Below, piece after piece: positions 17,527 through 26,111 of a stretch of 64,000 nt of DNA. The stretch comes from Dyadobacter endophyticus. Its GTDB lineage: Bacteria; Bacteroidota; Bacteroidia; Cytophagales; Spirosomataceae. A program made the position numbers and the translations under genes. The stretch spans positions 1,488,001 through 1,552,000 of the forward strand of contig NZ_BMIA01000001.1 in assembly GCF_014641595.1 (NCBI RefSeq), read 5' to 3'. The notes under the pieces were generated by a model. It searched no databases. It worked only from the letters and a program-made list of their open reading frames with translations, and was not told the DNA's origin. Within the stretch, counting starts at the first letter, position 1, and every line of letters starts with the position of its first letter.

Positions 17527-17566
17527 AAACAAAAACGGGCTGCATGTTTTGCAGCCCGTTTTTGTT
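17527..17566. terminator. Bidirectional terminator between convergent genes
   Basis: AAACAAAAACGGGCTGC pairs with GCAGCCCGTTTTTGTTT around a short loop; A run on one side, T run on the other, so it can end both the lipoprotein gene and the peptidase gene at 17580. Confidence 0.9.
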
Positions 17567-17579
17567 TGCTTCAATTAAG

Positions 17580-20500
17580 TCAGGGTTTGAATACCGACAA
17601 CCGGTAGTTGACCTTGTCGTTCGTGATTAGTACCTGATAAATACCCGCTGGCAGCTTACCCAGGTGGATATTCAGCTTGCCATTCTGAACAGCAGCTTTT
17701 TCCCTGACGATCACCTCCTGGCCCGAAGCATTTATAACCCGCGCATTTACCCAGTTACTTTGCAGGTTGGGCAGCTCGATGTTGAGCGCCGATTGCACCG
17801 GGTTAGGGTAGAAGCGGATATTGCCGGCCGAAGGCGCATCGATCGGGACAATGCGGCTGTAAGCATATTTACCATCAAAATCCACCTGTTTGAGGCGATA
17901 GTAGGTAATGCCTTTGTTGAAATCCATATCCGTGAAGTCGTACCGGTTTTCCGCAGAAGCGTTGCCGACACCTTTCACCCGTCCTGTTTCGACGAAGTTT
18001 CTGCCATTGGTACTTTCCTCAATCGCAAAATAGTCGTTGTTGCTTTCCGAGCTGGTAGTCCATTGCAGCACATTGCCTTCGGACGTGTTTTTACCTTCAA
18101 AATTCACCAGTGTTACCGGTAATGCAGCTCCCGGAGGAGCATCCGATAGACCAAACCCGGAGAAACCGGTGTTGAAAGTTGCTGTAAATGAAAAGTCGCC
18201 GCTGAAAGCCGGCGCAGAAACCACCGCTACAATGGCCGTCGTCCCAGCGTCACCTGTCGTGATGCTGCCCGCGCTTTTACCCATCGAGTGGATGTTGGCA
18301 GGGGTAAAGGTGGTTAGTTCGGATCCTTTGTAGTAGAGCGTGATTTCGTATTGCCCGGTCGGGTTGTTGTTGGTAGGTGTTACTTTGAACGTCTTGTTAG
18401 TTACCTGATAGTTTCCGAGCCATGGTGTTCCGTTTATACCTGCGCGGTCAAGCTCGACTGTGGTACAGCCATAATCGTGCGAGCTCAGGTTCTTGATTTT
18501 CGCCAGGAGGTTACCACTCGTCGGGTCATAGAACACCGCTGTTTCATTTGGGCCAAGATATTCCCTCGCTGCGTTGCCGGTATTGACCGTCGTCAGGATC
18601 TGGGTGGAATTTGTGGCCGTCAATTTCACATCGTCGATCGCCCACCATATTTCGGAGCGGGAAGTGTAACGGAACCTGAATTTCATATTGACATTCGCAT
18701 AAGCATCCGGAATGTTTAAGACTTTAACCACCGATGTGTAGCCTAAAAGACTTCCGATATTGCCGGTTGCTTCATTTTGCGTCAGCAGGGGCTGCCATGC
18801 TGTGCCGCTCCACACTTCGACAGTTCCAACTTCCGCATCGCTACCGAGCTGTCTTTCCCAAATCTGCCTGAAACTGAGCACCATGTTTTTCCTTCCGGAA
18901 GTGTTGATGGCAGGAGTTTCCAGGATTTCGTCAAGAATGTAAGCATTGTTGATGGCGCTGTTCATAAAGAAGAACGGCGACAGGTCTTCGAAACCTGCGT
19001 TGCTGAATTGCGATATTGCCCACGTATGGAACGAGTTGCCCCCATTGATTGGCTTCCAGCCCTGCGTGCCGTTGTTAAAGTTGGAACTCAGCAGTTCGTC
19101 GGTGTAATTGCCGGGTGCCAGATCGTCGTCATTAATCGTCAGCTCGAAATTCTGCAGAGTGCTTGCGGCGTATCCATTTCCGCCATTGGCATTCAGTGCA
19201 TAGCTGAGGTTGATGGTTTCGGGCCCTTCTACATATGCGTCGTTGAAAATGCGGATGGTAACAGTTCTGGTCATTGAACCTGCGTCGAGCGTGACGAATG
19301 CCGGAGAAATGATATAATCGGCGGTTGCCCCTTGCTTGGCGGTGCCGGTTGGGGTATTGAATGTAACGGTTACCGGCTGGGTCGGAGCTTTGTCTATCCC
19401 GACGGTAACTACTTGATCGATGTATTTAAGACAGCCCGGCGGATTCACAGTAGTTGCTTCTCCTTCGTTCATGGTAGCACCTGCTGCCGCAAAGTGAACC
19501 GCGGGAGTAACCGCGCAGGAATATACACGGATGTCATCTACATACCATCCTTCGATACCGCCACAAATATCGGTGCCGAGTTCGAAGCGGAATTGGATGG
19601 TGTTGCCGGCGACCAGGCCAATGGCGAGACTACTAAGGTCGATCTGGCTCTGGCCCCACGATCCCGTTACCGATCCCTGGTCTGTTCCCGTGAAGGCAGG
19701 CTGGCCCTGCATCGGATTGGTGCTGCCCGCACCCGAGGTGTTCAGTAAATTATTGTAGCCATTGGCTGTAAATGCCGTGGCGGGTACGAGAGTCCACGCA
19801 CCGCCATTAATCCTGAACTTGATGTTACCACCGTCCCAGGTATCTTCAATGGCGATATAATGGTCAAATGCCATATTCAGATTGCCGGGTGTTCCGGCGG
19901 GGATCGTAATGACTGGGCTTTCTATGCGGATAATGCCTGCCTGGGAGGTACCCGAGGTGCAAGCGCCGCCCTGGTAGTTGATCCCGAATGCAGCATGACC
20001 GGGACGTCCGCCGGGCGATGCTACCTGCTGCCACTGGCGGCTAAACCAGCCTGCCGACGCTGTTTCCGAAGACACCGTAAACCCGCCGAGGCCTGATTCA
20101 AAACCTTCATAAAAGATCGCAAGCCCTGCATTGGCACCTTCGCATAGGGCAGGTGCGGGTTTTAGCGTGGCGGTGAAGCCGCAATTGGTCTCGACACGCA
20201 GCTCGACGGCAGCGATTACTTTTACAAGCTCGGCAACATCGCTGGCAGAAATGATTTGGCCGGAAGCACCGGGAGCGGAAACACCTGTCGATAAGCCCAG
20301 CAAGTTGACGCCGATCAGGTCGGTTGCGGAAGCTTCCAGGATATCTGCCTGCGCCGCAAAGTCGGTTGTGGCAGTCATGTATGCCGATTGCGCCCGCCAG
20401 AAAATGTGGGCGGCTTTGGTGAGTCCGATGCCGGTGATTGTCTGACCGTTGTAAGTGCCTCCGTCAACCAGCAATGCGTAGGCATGGTTGATCACACCGC

Positions 20501-21803
20501 TGTTGCTATGTACCCCGCCTTGGTCGGAGTTGGCACACCAGTACTGGGGGTCGGTTACTTTACCGGCATCCCCTTTGCAAGTCGGATCCCACATGTCACG
20601 GAGTGCCCCGCCGAAAGCGGTGGCTTTCTCGCCCATTTGCCACCGATCTGAACTTGCGCATGCGGTTCGGTTGGCGTTGGACTCGCCGGCATCCATGTAG
20701 CCGTCGAGCTGGTCAACGGTTTCGCCCCAGATGTCGGAATAGGCCTCGTTCAGTGCTCCGGGTTGCCATTGGTAAATAAGCCCGCTGGTGTATTCGGTGT
20801 AAGCATGCCCCCATTCGTGCGCCACCACGTCGTCGGTGGCCGTTCCGGTACAGTAGTTGGCGGTCGAGCCGTTCCAGTTGGCATTCGGGCAGTTGATACT
20901 GGGGTTGTTATTGATCGTGACCATGGCCGCATCCGCGCCATTGAAAGAAGTGTAGCCGAATGCATTTTTGATCAGATTGTAAATAAAGCCCGAGCTTTCC
21001 ACTTCCGACTGCTGCCATTGATCGAGCGTACCGGGAAAAGCGTCGCCTTCTTGCCACCTTAAATTGGGAACAGTAACGGAAGTTTCGTAAAGCTTTCTGG
21101 TGATATTGTGCATACCCGTGAACTGCTCGACGAGCTGGCCATTGTGTGCGTCGATGTAGAGAAATTCGCGTACATCCGCATCATTACGTACTTCCACTTC
21201 ATACACAAGGAGTTTCGCTCCGTTGTAACCCTGGGCGAGCCCTTTCTGAAAAATGTAGAGCGTGCTTTTATTGACCTTCACAGGAACTGACGACTTACCC
21301 AGTTGCTGCGTTGCCACGAGCCGGCTCGCGATGGATTCCGCTTCGTGCTGGGCAAGGGTAGGCACTACGTTGACTTTAATTTCGGAAATAAAGTTGCCGT
21401 TAAGAGCGGTGAGAGCCTGGGCGTTGTTATAATGGAACTTCATCAGGCCGTCGTATACCGGCACGCCTTTATACGTTTGCTGCAATGTGATGTTTTGCAA
21501 GCCATAATTGTCTGTTTTTTGCTCCCGGAGGCGAAACTCGTCCTCACCGGGGCGAAGTGCAAATAGGGTTTTGTACTGTGAAACGAAGTTAATCGATTTC
21601 TGTTGAGCGTCACCACCGTTGATTTGCAGCCCCCTTTGGGCAGGAAAGCGGAGGAAACTTAGCGACCCGGTAGCGGGATCGATCGTAGGCAGCGCGCCGG
21701 TGCTGGCGGCAAATGCGTCAATTGCTCCTTTCGTAGGTGTCTGCGAAAGGGCAATGTGAGCATATAACAAAAGCAAGGGAACAATCAGTAAAATGTGTTT
21801 CAT
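17580..21803 (-). CDS. Secreted M4 (thermolysin-type) metallopeptidase with Calx-beta and type IX sorting domains
   Basis: 1407 residues, far longer than thermolysin (about 550 with propeptide). Order: signal peptide (1-20), FTP/PepSY-type propeptide (25-230), peptidase M4 catalytic domain (240-540) with zinc ligands His329 and His333 and catalytic Glu330 (HEWGH), third ligand Glu353 (NEAYSD) and catalytic His432 (GGVHSNSG). Then a jelly-roll/choice-of-anchor-J-like domain (about 565-760), a Calx-beta domain (about 770-890), a second similar adhesive region (about 895-1100) and a type IX secretion C-terminal domain (last about 80 residues: FYPNPVQSALNIEL, then PAGIYQVLI). Exported, self-processing, probably held on the cell surface and active on proteins. 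Confidence 0.96.
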   Translation of the reverse strand: MKHILLIVPLLLLYAHIALSQTPTKGAIDAFAASTGALPTIDPATGSLSFLRFPAQRGLQINGGDAQQKSINFVSQYKTLFALRPGEDEFRLREQKTDNYGLQNITLQQTYKGVPVYDGLMKFHYNNAQALTALNGNFISEIKVNVVPTLAQHEAESIASRLVATQQLGKSSVPVKVNKSTLYIFQKGLAQGYNGAKLLVYEVEVRNDADVREFLYIDAHNGQLVEQFTGMHNITRKLYETSVTVPNLRWQEGDAFPGTLDQWQQSEVESSGFIYNLIKNAFGYTSFNGADAAMVTINNNPSINCPNANWNGSTANYCTGTATDDVVAHEWGHAYTEYTSGLIYQWQPGALNEAYSDIWGETVDQLDGYMDAGESNANRTACASSDRWQMGEKATAFGGALRDMWDPTCKGDAGKVTDPQYWCANSDQGGVHSNSGVINHAYALLVDGGTYNGQTITGIGLTKAAHIFWRAQSAYMTATTDFAAQADILEASATDLIGVNLLGLSTGVSAPGASGQIISASDVAELVKVIAAVELRVETNCGFTATLKPAPALCEGANAGLAIFYEGFESGLGGFTVSSETASAGWFSRQWQQVASPGGRPGHAAFGINYQGGACTSGTSQAGIIRIESPVITIPAGTPGNLNMAFDHYIAIEDTWDGGNIKFRINGGAWTLVPATAFTANGYNNLLNTSGAGSTNPMQGQPAFTGTDQGSVTGSWGQSQIDLSSLAIGLVAGNTIQFRFELGTDICGGIEGWYVDDIRVYSCAVTPAVHFAAAGATMNEGEATTVNPPGCLKYIDQVVTVGIDKAPTQPVTVTFNTPTGTAKQGATADYIISPAFVTLDAGSMTRTVTIRIFNDAYVEGPETINLSYALNANGGNGYAASTLQNFELTINDDDLAPGNYTDELLSSNFNNGTQGWKPINGGNSFHTWAISQFSNAGFEDLSPFFFMNSAINNAYILDEILETPAINTSGRKNMVLSFRQIWERQLGSDAEVGTVEVWSGTAWQPLLTQNEATGNIGSLLGYTSVVKVLNIPDAYANVNMKFRFRYTSRSEIWWAIDDVKLTATNSTQILTTVNTGNAAREYLGPNETAVFYDPTSGNLLAKIKNLSSHDYGCTTVELDRAGINGTPWLGNYQVTNKTFKVTPTNNNPTGQYEITLYYKGSELTTFTPANIHSMGKSAGSITTGDAGTTAIVAVVSAPAFSGDFSFTATFNTGFSGFGLSDAPPGAALPVTLVNFEGKNTSEGNVLQWTTSSESNNDYFAIEESTNGRNFVETGRVKGVGNASAENRYDFTDMDFNKGITYYRLKQVDFDGKYAYSRIVPIDAPSAGNIRFYPNPVQSALNIELPNLQSNWVNARVINASGQEVIVREKAAVQNGKLNIHLGKLPAGIYQVLITNDKVNYRLSVFKP

Positions 21804-22004
21804 AGGGTTTGTAGAATATAGGGTGACTGGTATCTAATTTAAGTAAATAATCTGTTGTTCAAAGCGTTTTAAGAAATGATTTTGACTTGTAACCAGTTGG
21901 TTATCAAATTTTTATAGAATGCTGTTTTTCGGGTATACGACCATCCTTCAGGCGGCCTGCGCAATCTGTAGACCTGCCGGGTTCAGATATTTTGGGTAAA
22001 TAAA

Positions 22005-22042
22005 AACAAAAAGCCGCCCAGGGTTACCCCGGGCGGCTTTTC
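22005..22042 (-). terminator. Rho-independent terminator of the choice-of-anchor I gene
   Basis: On the minus strand AAAGCCGCCC and GGGCGGCTTT pair around GGGGTAACCCT, followed by TTTGTTTTTA. Lies 20 bp past the stop at 22062. Confidence 0.9.
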
Positions 22043-22061
22043 TCTGCACTGTACTGGTCTG

Positions 22062-23558
22062 TTACGGCTGAAAGAACTTCACCGTGCCATCTTCCTCGTT
22101 GCTGGTTATCAGCAGGCTTCTGCCATTCGGGCTCTTATCTGCCGCAATGAAGAGCACACCTTCCGGCGCATCGCCGGTTTTGACGATTTGCAGAAATTGC
22201 GGAGCGCCGGGGTTGGTCAGATCGTAAACACCTATTGCGTCTACTCGTTCCATGGCGATGAATGCAACAGGCTTTCCATTCATCCAGCCTACCGTAACGC
22301 CTTCGGCCTCCACGCCTTTATCGTCGGAGCGGCTGTCGTCGTAAGCACCGGCCTTAATCACTTCCTGTTCAAGCGAGTTACCCGATTCGTACACGCGTTT
22401 CATATCGGCCGCGTGGAAAATACTGAAACCGCGGCCGCCGAAGCTGTAAAGTTCTTCGAAAGTACCGTCGTTTTCAAAGTCGCCACGTGTGCTGGTTACA
22501 CGTAGTCGTCCGAGGTTCGAAGTCTTTTTCAACTCGTCGGCATTAGGGAAATAAACCGGGTTTAGTTTGAGCGAGCTCACGCGCTTTTGCTCGTCGAATG
22601 CGCTGTATTCGCGGGCATCGCCTTCGTCGGCGGTGATCAAGTACGGGGTACCGTTTACGGTGAAGTATGAGATTGCGTCCGGCAGGTAGAACGATTTGAC
22701 CGGCCAGTTTTTCAGTTGTACTTTTTTGTCGTCGTCACTGGCGTCCAGCGAATTGAGGATATAGCTGATATCCTTCGTGCCGAGCGGATGGATGTTCAGT
22801 ACCTTGCCATTGATCAGGTCGATTTCGGCTATGCCGTTATTTTCCTGCAAGGTTACAAATGCCTTTTGGGAGTTGTCGGAAATGGCTACGTACTCAGGCT
22901 CGATGTCCTGTGCGAAAGTCGCCTTAGGCCCGAACTTGCGGAAACCTTTTGGTGCCAATGCGCCGTACATTCCGTCAAAAGCGGCGAAATTGAGTGTTTT
23001 AACACTATATCCGTTTGTAACGTCGATAATGGACACCGAACCCTCGGGATCGACACTGTAATCGGGATTGGGTTCGCCTTCGTTCGCCGTAACGATGAAA
23101 CGGCCGTCCGGGCTGAATGTTACCATGTCGGGCAATGCGCCGACGGTGATCTGTTTGATCATCGACAAGGTGCTCGTATTCAGTACGATCACGCTGCCGT
23201 TTGCCTGCTTGTTGGTTGCTTCGAGGGCAATAGCCAGCTTTCCGTCAGAAACCGACACGCTATTGGCTACGCCGCCGAGGGCCGAAACGTCGATAGGTTG
23301 CTGCTTCGTGACGGTCGGGAATGCCGAGAGGTCGAGCACGTCCACGATAGCGGCTTTTTCATTATTAACCGTAAACAGTCTTTTGGAAGCGGGATCGTAA
23401 GCAGAGATTTCGGCCGCAGCTACGTTACCCAGGTCCACGCCCGCTACTTCTTTGAAGGACGAAGGGTCTTCCTGTACCGGATTTTGAGGAGCATGGTCGG
23501 TACAACCATTCATGAAGGCTGCCGCAAGCAACAGTGCAAGTAAAGATTTCTTTTGCAT
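22062..23558 (-). CDS. Choice-of-anchor I family lipoprotein, propeller-type
   Basis: 498 residues. Lipoprotein signal with Cys19 (AAAFMNGC). The mature part is a beta-propeller of phytase/quinoprotein-like repeats: LFTVNNEKAAIVDVLDLS, MVTFSPDGRFIVTANEGEPN, AFVTLQENNGIAEID and a C-terminal APEGVLFIAADKSPNGRSLL. This set of repeats defines the choice-of-anchor I proteins, often annotated as alkaline-phosphatase-like or esterase-like, but with no demonstrated reaction. Here it is lipid-anchored. Stands alone: own terminator and 173 bp upstream gap. Confidence 0.88.
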   Translation of the reverse strand: MQKKSLLALLLAAAFMNGCTDHAPQNPVQEDPSSFKEVAGVDLGNVAAAEISAYDPASKRLFTVNNEKAAIVDVLDLSAFPTVTKQQPIDVSALGGVANSVSVSDGKLAIALEATNKQANGSVIVLNTSTLSMIKQITVGALPDMVTFSPDGRFIVTANEGEPNPDYSVDPEGSVSIIDVTNGYSVKTLNFAAFDGMYGALAPKGFRKFGPKATFAQDIEPEYVAISDNSQKAFVTLQENNGIAEIDLINGKVLNIHPLGTKDISYILNSLDASDDDKKVQLKNWPVKSFYLPDAISYFTVNGTPYLITADEGDAREYSAFDEQKRVSSLKLNPVYFPNADELKKTSNLGRLRVTSTRGDFENDGTFEELYSFGGRGFSIFHAADMKRVYESGNSLEQEVIKAGAYDDSRSDDKGVEAEGVTVGWMNGKPVAFIAMERVDAIGVYDLTNPGAPQFLQIVKTGDAPEGVLFIAADKSPNGRSLLITSNEEDGTVKFFQP

Positions 23559-23731
23559 TATGATTTGTGAGTAGTTTAAAAACTAAAAATACTCACACGG
23601 CAAAATGGCCGGGCGTCACTTTTAGAAGCTTAACGGAATGTTAATGCAGGACACTATTTTGCCTCTAAAATTGCTTGTAATCAGTGGTTTGCTTAATGGT
23701 TGGGTAACAATCGCTTGACATTGGCGGAACT

Positions 23732-24550
23732 TTACAGGCCGGCAGCCCAGGCGATCCCGCCCATGATATGTTTCATGGCCGTAGGATCGCTGTATGTTGT
23801 CGCATTGTGCCCGATGGCCGTGTAGAACATTCTTCCTTTCCCAACCGGCCTGGACCACGCAATAGGATGGTCTCCGCGCATCGCTTTGGGCCAGAATGCG
23901 GGGTAGGTGCTTTCATCGACCGTCAATAGCACCTGAAAACCAGGTTTTCCGCGTACGCTTTCGTGAAAATTGTACCATTCGTCGTGCTTCGACCACCGGG
24001 CGGGCAGGCCGTCGATAGCCGGATGCGCGCCGGGTTCGGTTACGATTTCAGCTTTGGGAATAGGGTAGGGCAGAAAGGTGTGGTTCCGGAAACGTGTACC
24101 GAGCAGCGTTCCGTACCATTCCCATTTGTATTCACAATCGGAAGCGGAATGGATGCCCGCATAGCCGCCGCCATTTTCGATGTATTTTTCAAATGCGCGC
24201 TGCTGGTCGTCGGTGAGGAAATCGCCGGTGGGGGAAAGGAACACGACGGCTTTGTAGGATTTGAGGCAAATTTCATGAAAATAAGCACCGTTCTCTGTTG
24301 CGATTACTTCCCAGCCGCGCTTTCGAGCTTCCTCCCGAATAGCTTTCACACCCGCTTCGATCGACGCATGCCGATAGCCGTTTGTTTTGGAAAAAACCAG
24401 TATCGCTTTCGATGTACCCGCTACGCAGTTTGCCGGAATGGCGGTTTCGAAAACTGGCTTTTGCCACGGGAGCCAGCGCATTACATGCATTGCGTAGCCA
24501 AACAGGCCTGCGAGGACTAAGACCGCTACGGACAATATTTTTAGTGCCAT
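23732..24550 (-). CDS. ThuA-like protein, membrane-anchored
   Basis: 272 residues. One N-terminal membrane anchor (ALKILSVAVLVLAGLFGYAM), then the ThuA domain: ILVFSKTNGYRHASIEAGVK, AVVFLSPTGDFLTDDQQRAF, GGGYAGIHSASDCEYKWEWY and the C-terminal WSRPVGKGRMFYTAIGHN. ThuA-like proteins have a class I amidotransferase-like fold linked to sugar (trehalose, sucrose) use, but no reaction is established; catalytic Cys is Ser/Gly-type here (GIHSA), so amidotransferase activity is unlikely. Start: ATG at 24550 precedes the anchor; a TTG at 24577 adds nine residues. Confidence 0.9.
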   Translation of the reverse strand: MALKILSVAVLVLAGLFGYAMHVMRWLPWQKPVFETAIPANCVAGTSKAILVFSKTNGYRHASIEAGVKAIREEARKRGWEVIATENGAYFHEICLKSYKAVVFLSPTGDFLTDDQQRAFEKYIENGGGYAGIHSASDCEYKWEWYGTLLGTRFRNHTFLPYPIPKAEIVTEPGAHPAIDGLPARWSKHDEWYNFHESVRGKPGFQVLLTVDESTYPAFWPKAMRGDHPIAWSRPVGKGRMFYTAIGHNATTYSDPTAMKHIMGGIAWAAGL

Positions 24551-24610
24551 AACCCGGGAAACAGGTTTCTTATCCAATAAGTTGGTTCAGGTGCCGGAAA
24601 ACCTTTCCGG

Positions 24611-24650
24611 CAAAAAATAAAGATTCCCCCGAAAGCCGGGAGAATCTTTA
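24611..24650 (-). terminator. Rho-independent terminator of the HAE1-type RND operon
   Basis: AAAGATTCTCCCGG and its partner CGGGGGAATCTTT form a hairpin on the minus strand, followed by ATTTTTTG, 28 bp after the stop at 24678. A second GC-rich inverted repeat lies just beyond (24592-24612). Confidence 0.85.
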
Positions 24651-24677
24651 CAAAAAACCACATCCTAAGTTAATCTG

Positions 24678-26111
24678 TCAATTCCAGCCGCCTCCCAATG
24701 CCCGGTAAATATTCACCGTGGCATGCATCTGGCGCATCTTGGTTTCGATCAGTTCGAATTTTGACTCCAACGCGTCGCGTTGGGTCAGTAACACTTCCAT
24801 GTAGTCGGCGCGGGCCGAGGCGAACAACCGGTTCGAAATAGTGGTAGATTGGTTCAGCGCTTCCACTTCCTTCGTTTTCAGATCGAAGCTCTTTTCGAGG
24901 TTATTGATATTCGAAAGCTGGTTTACCACTTCGATGTACGCGTTCAAAACCGTACGCTCGTAGTTATAGATCGCCTGGATCTGGCGCGCATTCGCATTGG
25001 CATAACCCGCACGGATGGCGTAACGGTTGATCACCGGACCAGCCAGGTCGCCAATCAGCGATCCCATGATCGACTCAGGTACGCGGGCGAGGTAAATCGG
25101 GCTGAAAGCCTGTAAGCCAAGGCTGGCCGACAATCCCAGTGACGGATAGAAATTAGCTCTCGCTACGCTCACATCGATTTTTGCAGCTTCCAGATCGAGC
25201 TCGGCCTGCTTGATATCCGGGCGGTTGGAAAGCAACTGCGAAGGGATACCGGCCTGCACCAGGTTCGGAACGAGGCTTTCGAAACCCTGGCTCGTACGCT
25301 GTACCGGCTGCGGGTAACGTCCGACCAGGAAGTTGATCCGGTTTTCGGTTTCGACGATCTGCTGCTGAATACCATATTGCAGGTTCTGCGTTTTCAGCAC
25401 CTGTGCTTCAAAGCGGCGAACGGCCAGCTCGGTAACACGGGTCGCTTCTTTTTCCATTCTTACGATCTTCAATGCATTGGTCTGGATGTCGATATTCTGG
25501 CGGATAATGGCCAGCTGCGTGTCCAGTGCGAGCAGTTCGTAATAGGAGTTAGCGATTTCGGCCGCCAGGTTAGTCATCATGAAGTTTTTGCCTTCGATGG
25601 ACGACAAATACCGCGTTGCCGCTGCTTTTTTCGCGTTGCGCAGCTTGTGCCAGATATCGACCTCCCAGCGTGCCACCGCCTGGATATTCACATCCGGAAG
25701 CGGGTCGGGGGTTTCCCTGCCGGGTTTGATGTCGGTAGTAGCTTCGCTGGCACCGATGTTGGTGTAGCGTGCCGCTTTTTCGACGCCCGCACCGCCGCGC
25801 AGGCCTACAAATGGCAGGTATTCCCCCTTGCGGGCCTGGATCTCGTTTTGCGAGATGGCAATTTCCTGCATCGTAATGTTCAACTCCTGGTTGTTTTTGA
25901 ATGCGGTATCGATGAGCGCATTCAGGTTAGGGTCCGTGAAAAACGTTTTCCAGCTGACCTTACCGGTGTTGGTGGAATCCTGTGAGCCGTTGAAGCTCAC
26001 AGGTACCACTTTATTTTCTGTTCTCTGGGTCAGCACCGGGATGTTACAGGCCGAGTAGGTCAGCCCGATAAACGCGATGCCGGCCCAGTTCAATATTCTC
26101 TTATTTCGCAT
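24678..26111 (-). CDS. RND efflux outer-membrane factor (TolC/NodT family lipoprotein)
   Basis: 477 residues from ATG at 26111. Lipoprotein signal MRNKRILNWAGIAFIGLTYS, Cys22, then two outer-membrane efflux protein repeats (about 60-260 and 270-470) with the alternating coiled-coil pattern (ANFYPSLGLSASLG, ALDTQLAIIRQN). Forms the exit duct of the RND complex. Its start codon overlaps the last 11 bp of the pump gene, so it is translationally coupled. A longer frame to 26189 would put 26 residues inside the pump gene and hide the lipobox, so it is rejected. Confidence 0.94.
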   Translation of the reverse strand: MRNKRILNWAGIAFIGLTYSACNIPVLTQRTENKVVPVSFNGSQDSTNTGKVSWKTFFTDPNLNALIDTAFKNNQELNITMQEIAISQNEIQARKGEYLPFVGLRGGAGVEKAARYTNIGASEATTDIKPGRETPDPLPDVNIQAVARWEVDIWHKLRNAKKAAATRYLSSIEGKNFMMTNLAAEIANSYYELLALDTQLAIIRQNIDIQTNALKIVRMEKEATRVTELAVRRFEAQVLKTQNLQYGIQQQIVETENRINFLVGRYPQPVQRTSQGFESLVPNLVQAGIPSQLLSNRPDIKQAELDLEAAKIDVSVARANFYPSLGLSASLGLQAFSPIYLARVPESIMGSLIGDLAGPVINRYAIRAGYANANARQIQAIYNYERTVLNAYIEVVNQLSNINNLEKSFDLKTKEVEALNQSTTISNRLFASARADYMEVLLTQRDALESKFELIETKMRQMHATVNIYRALGGGWN

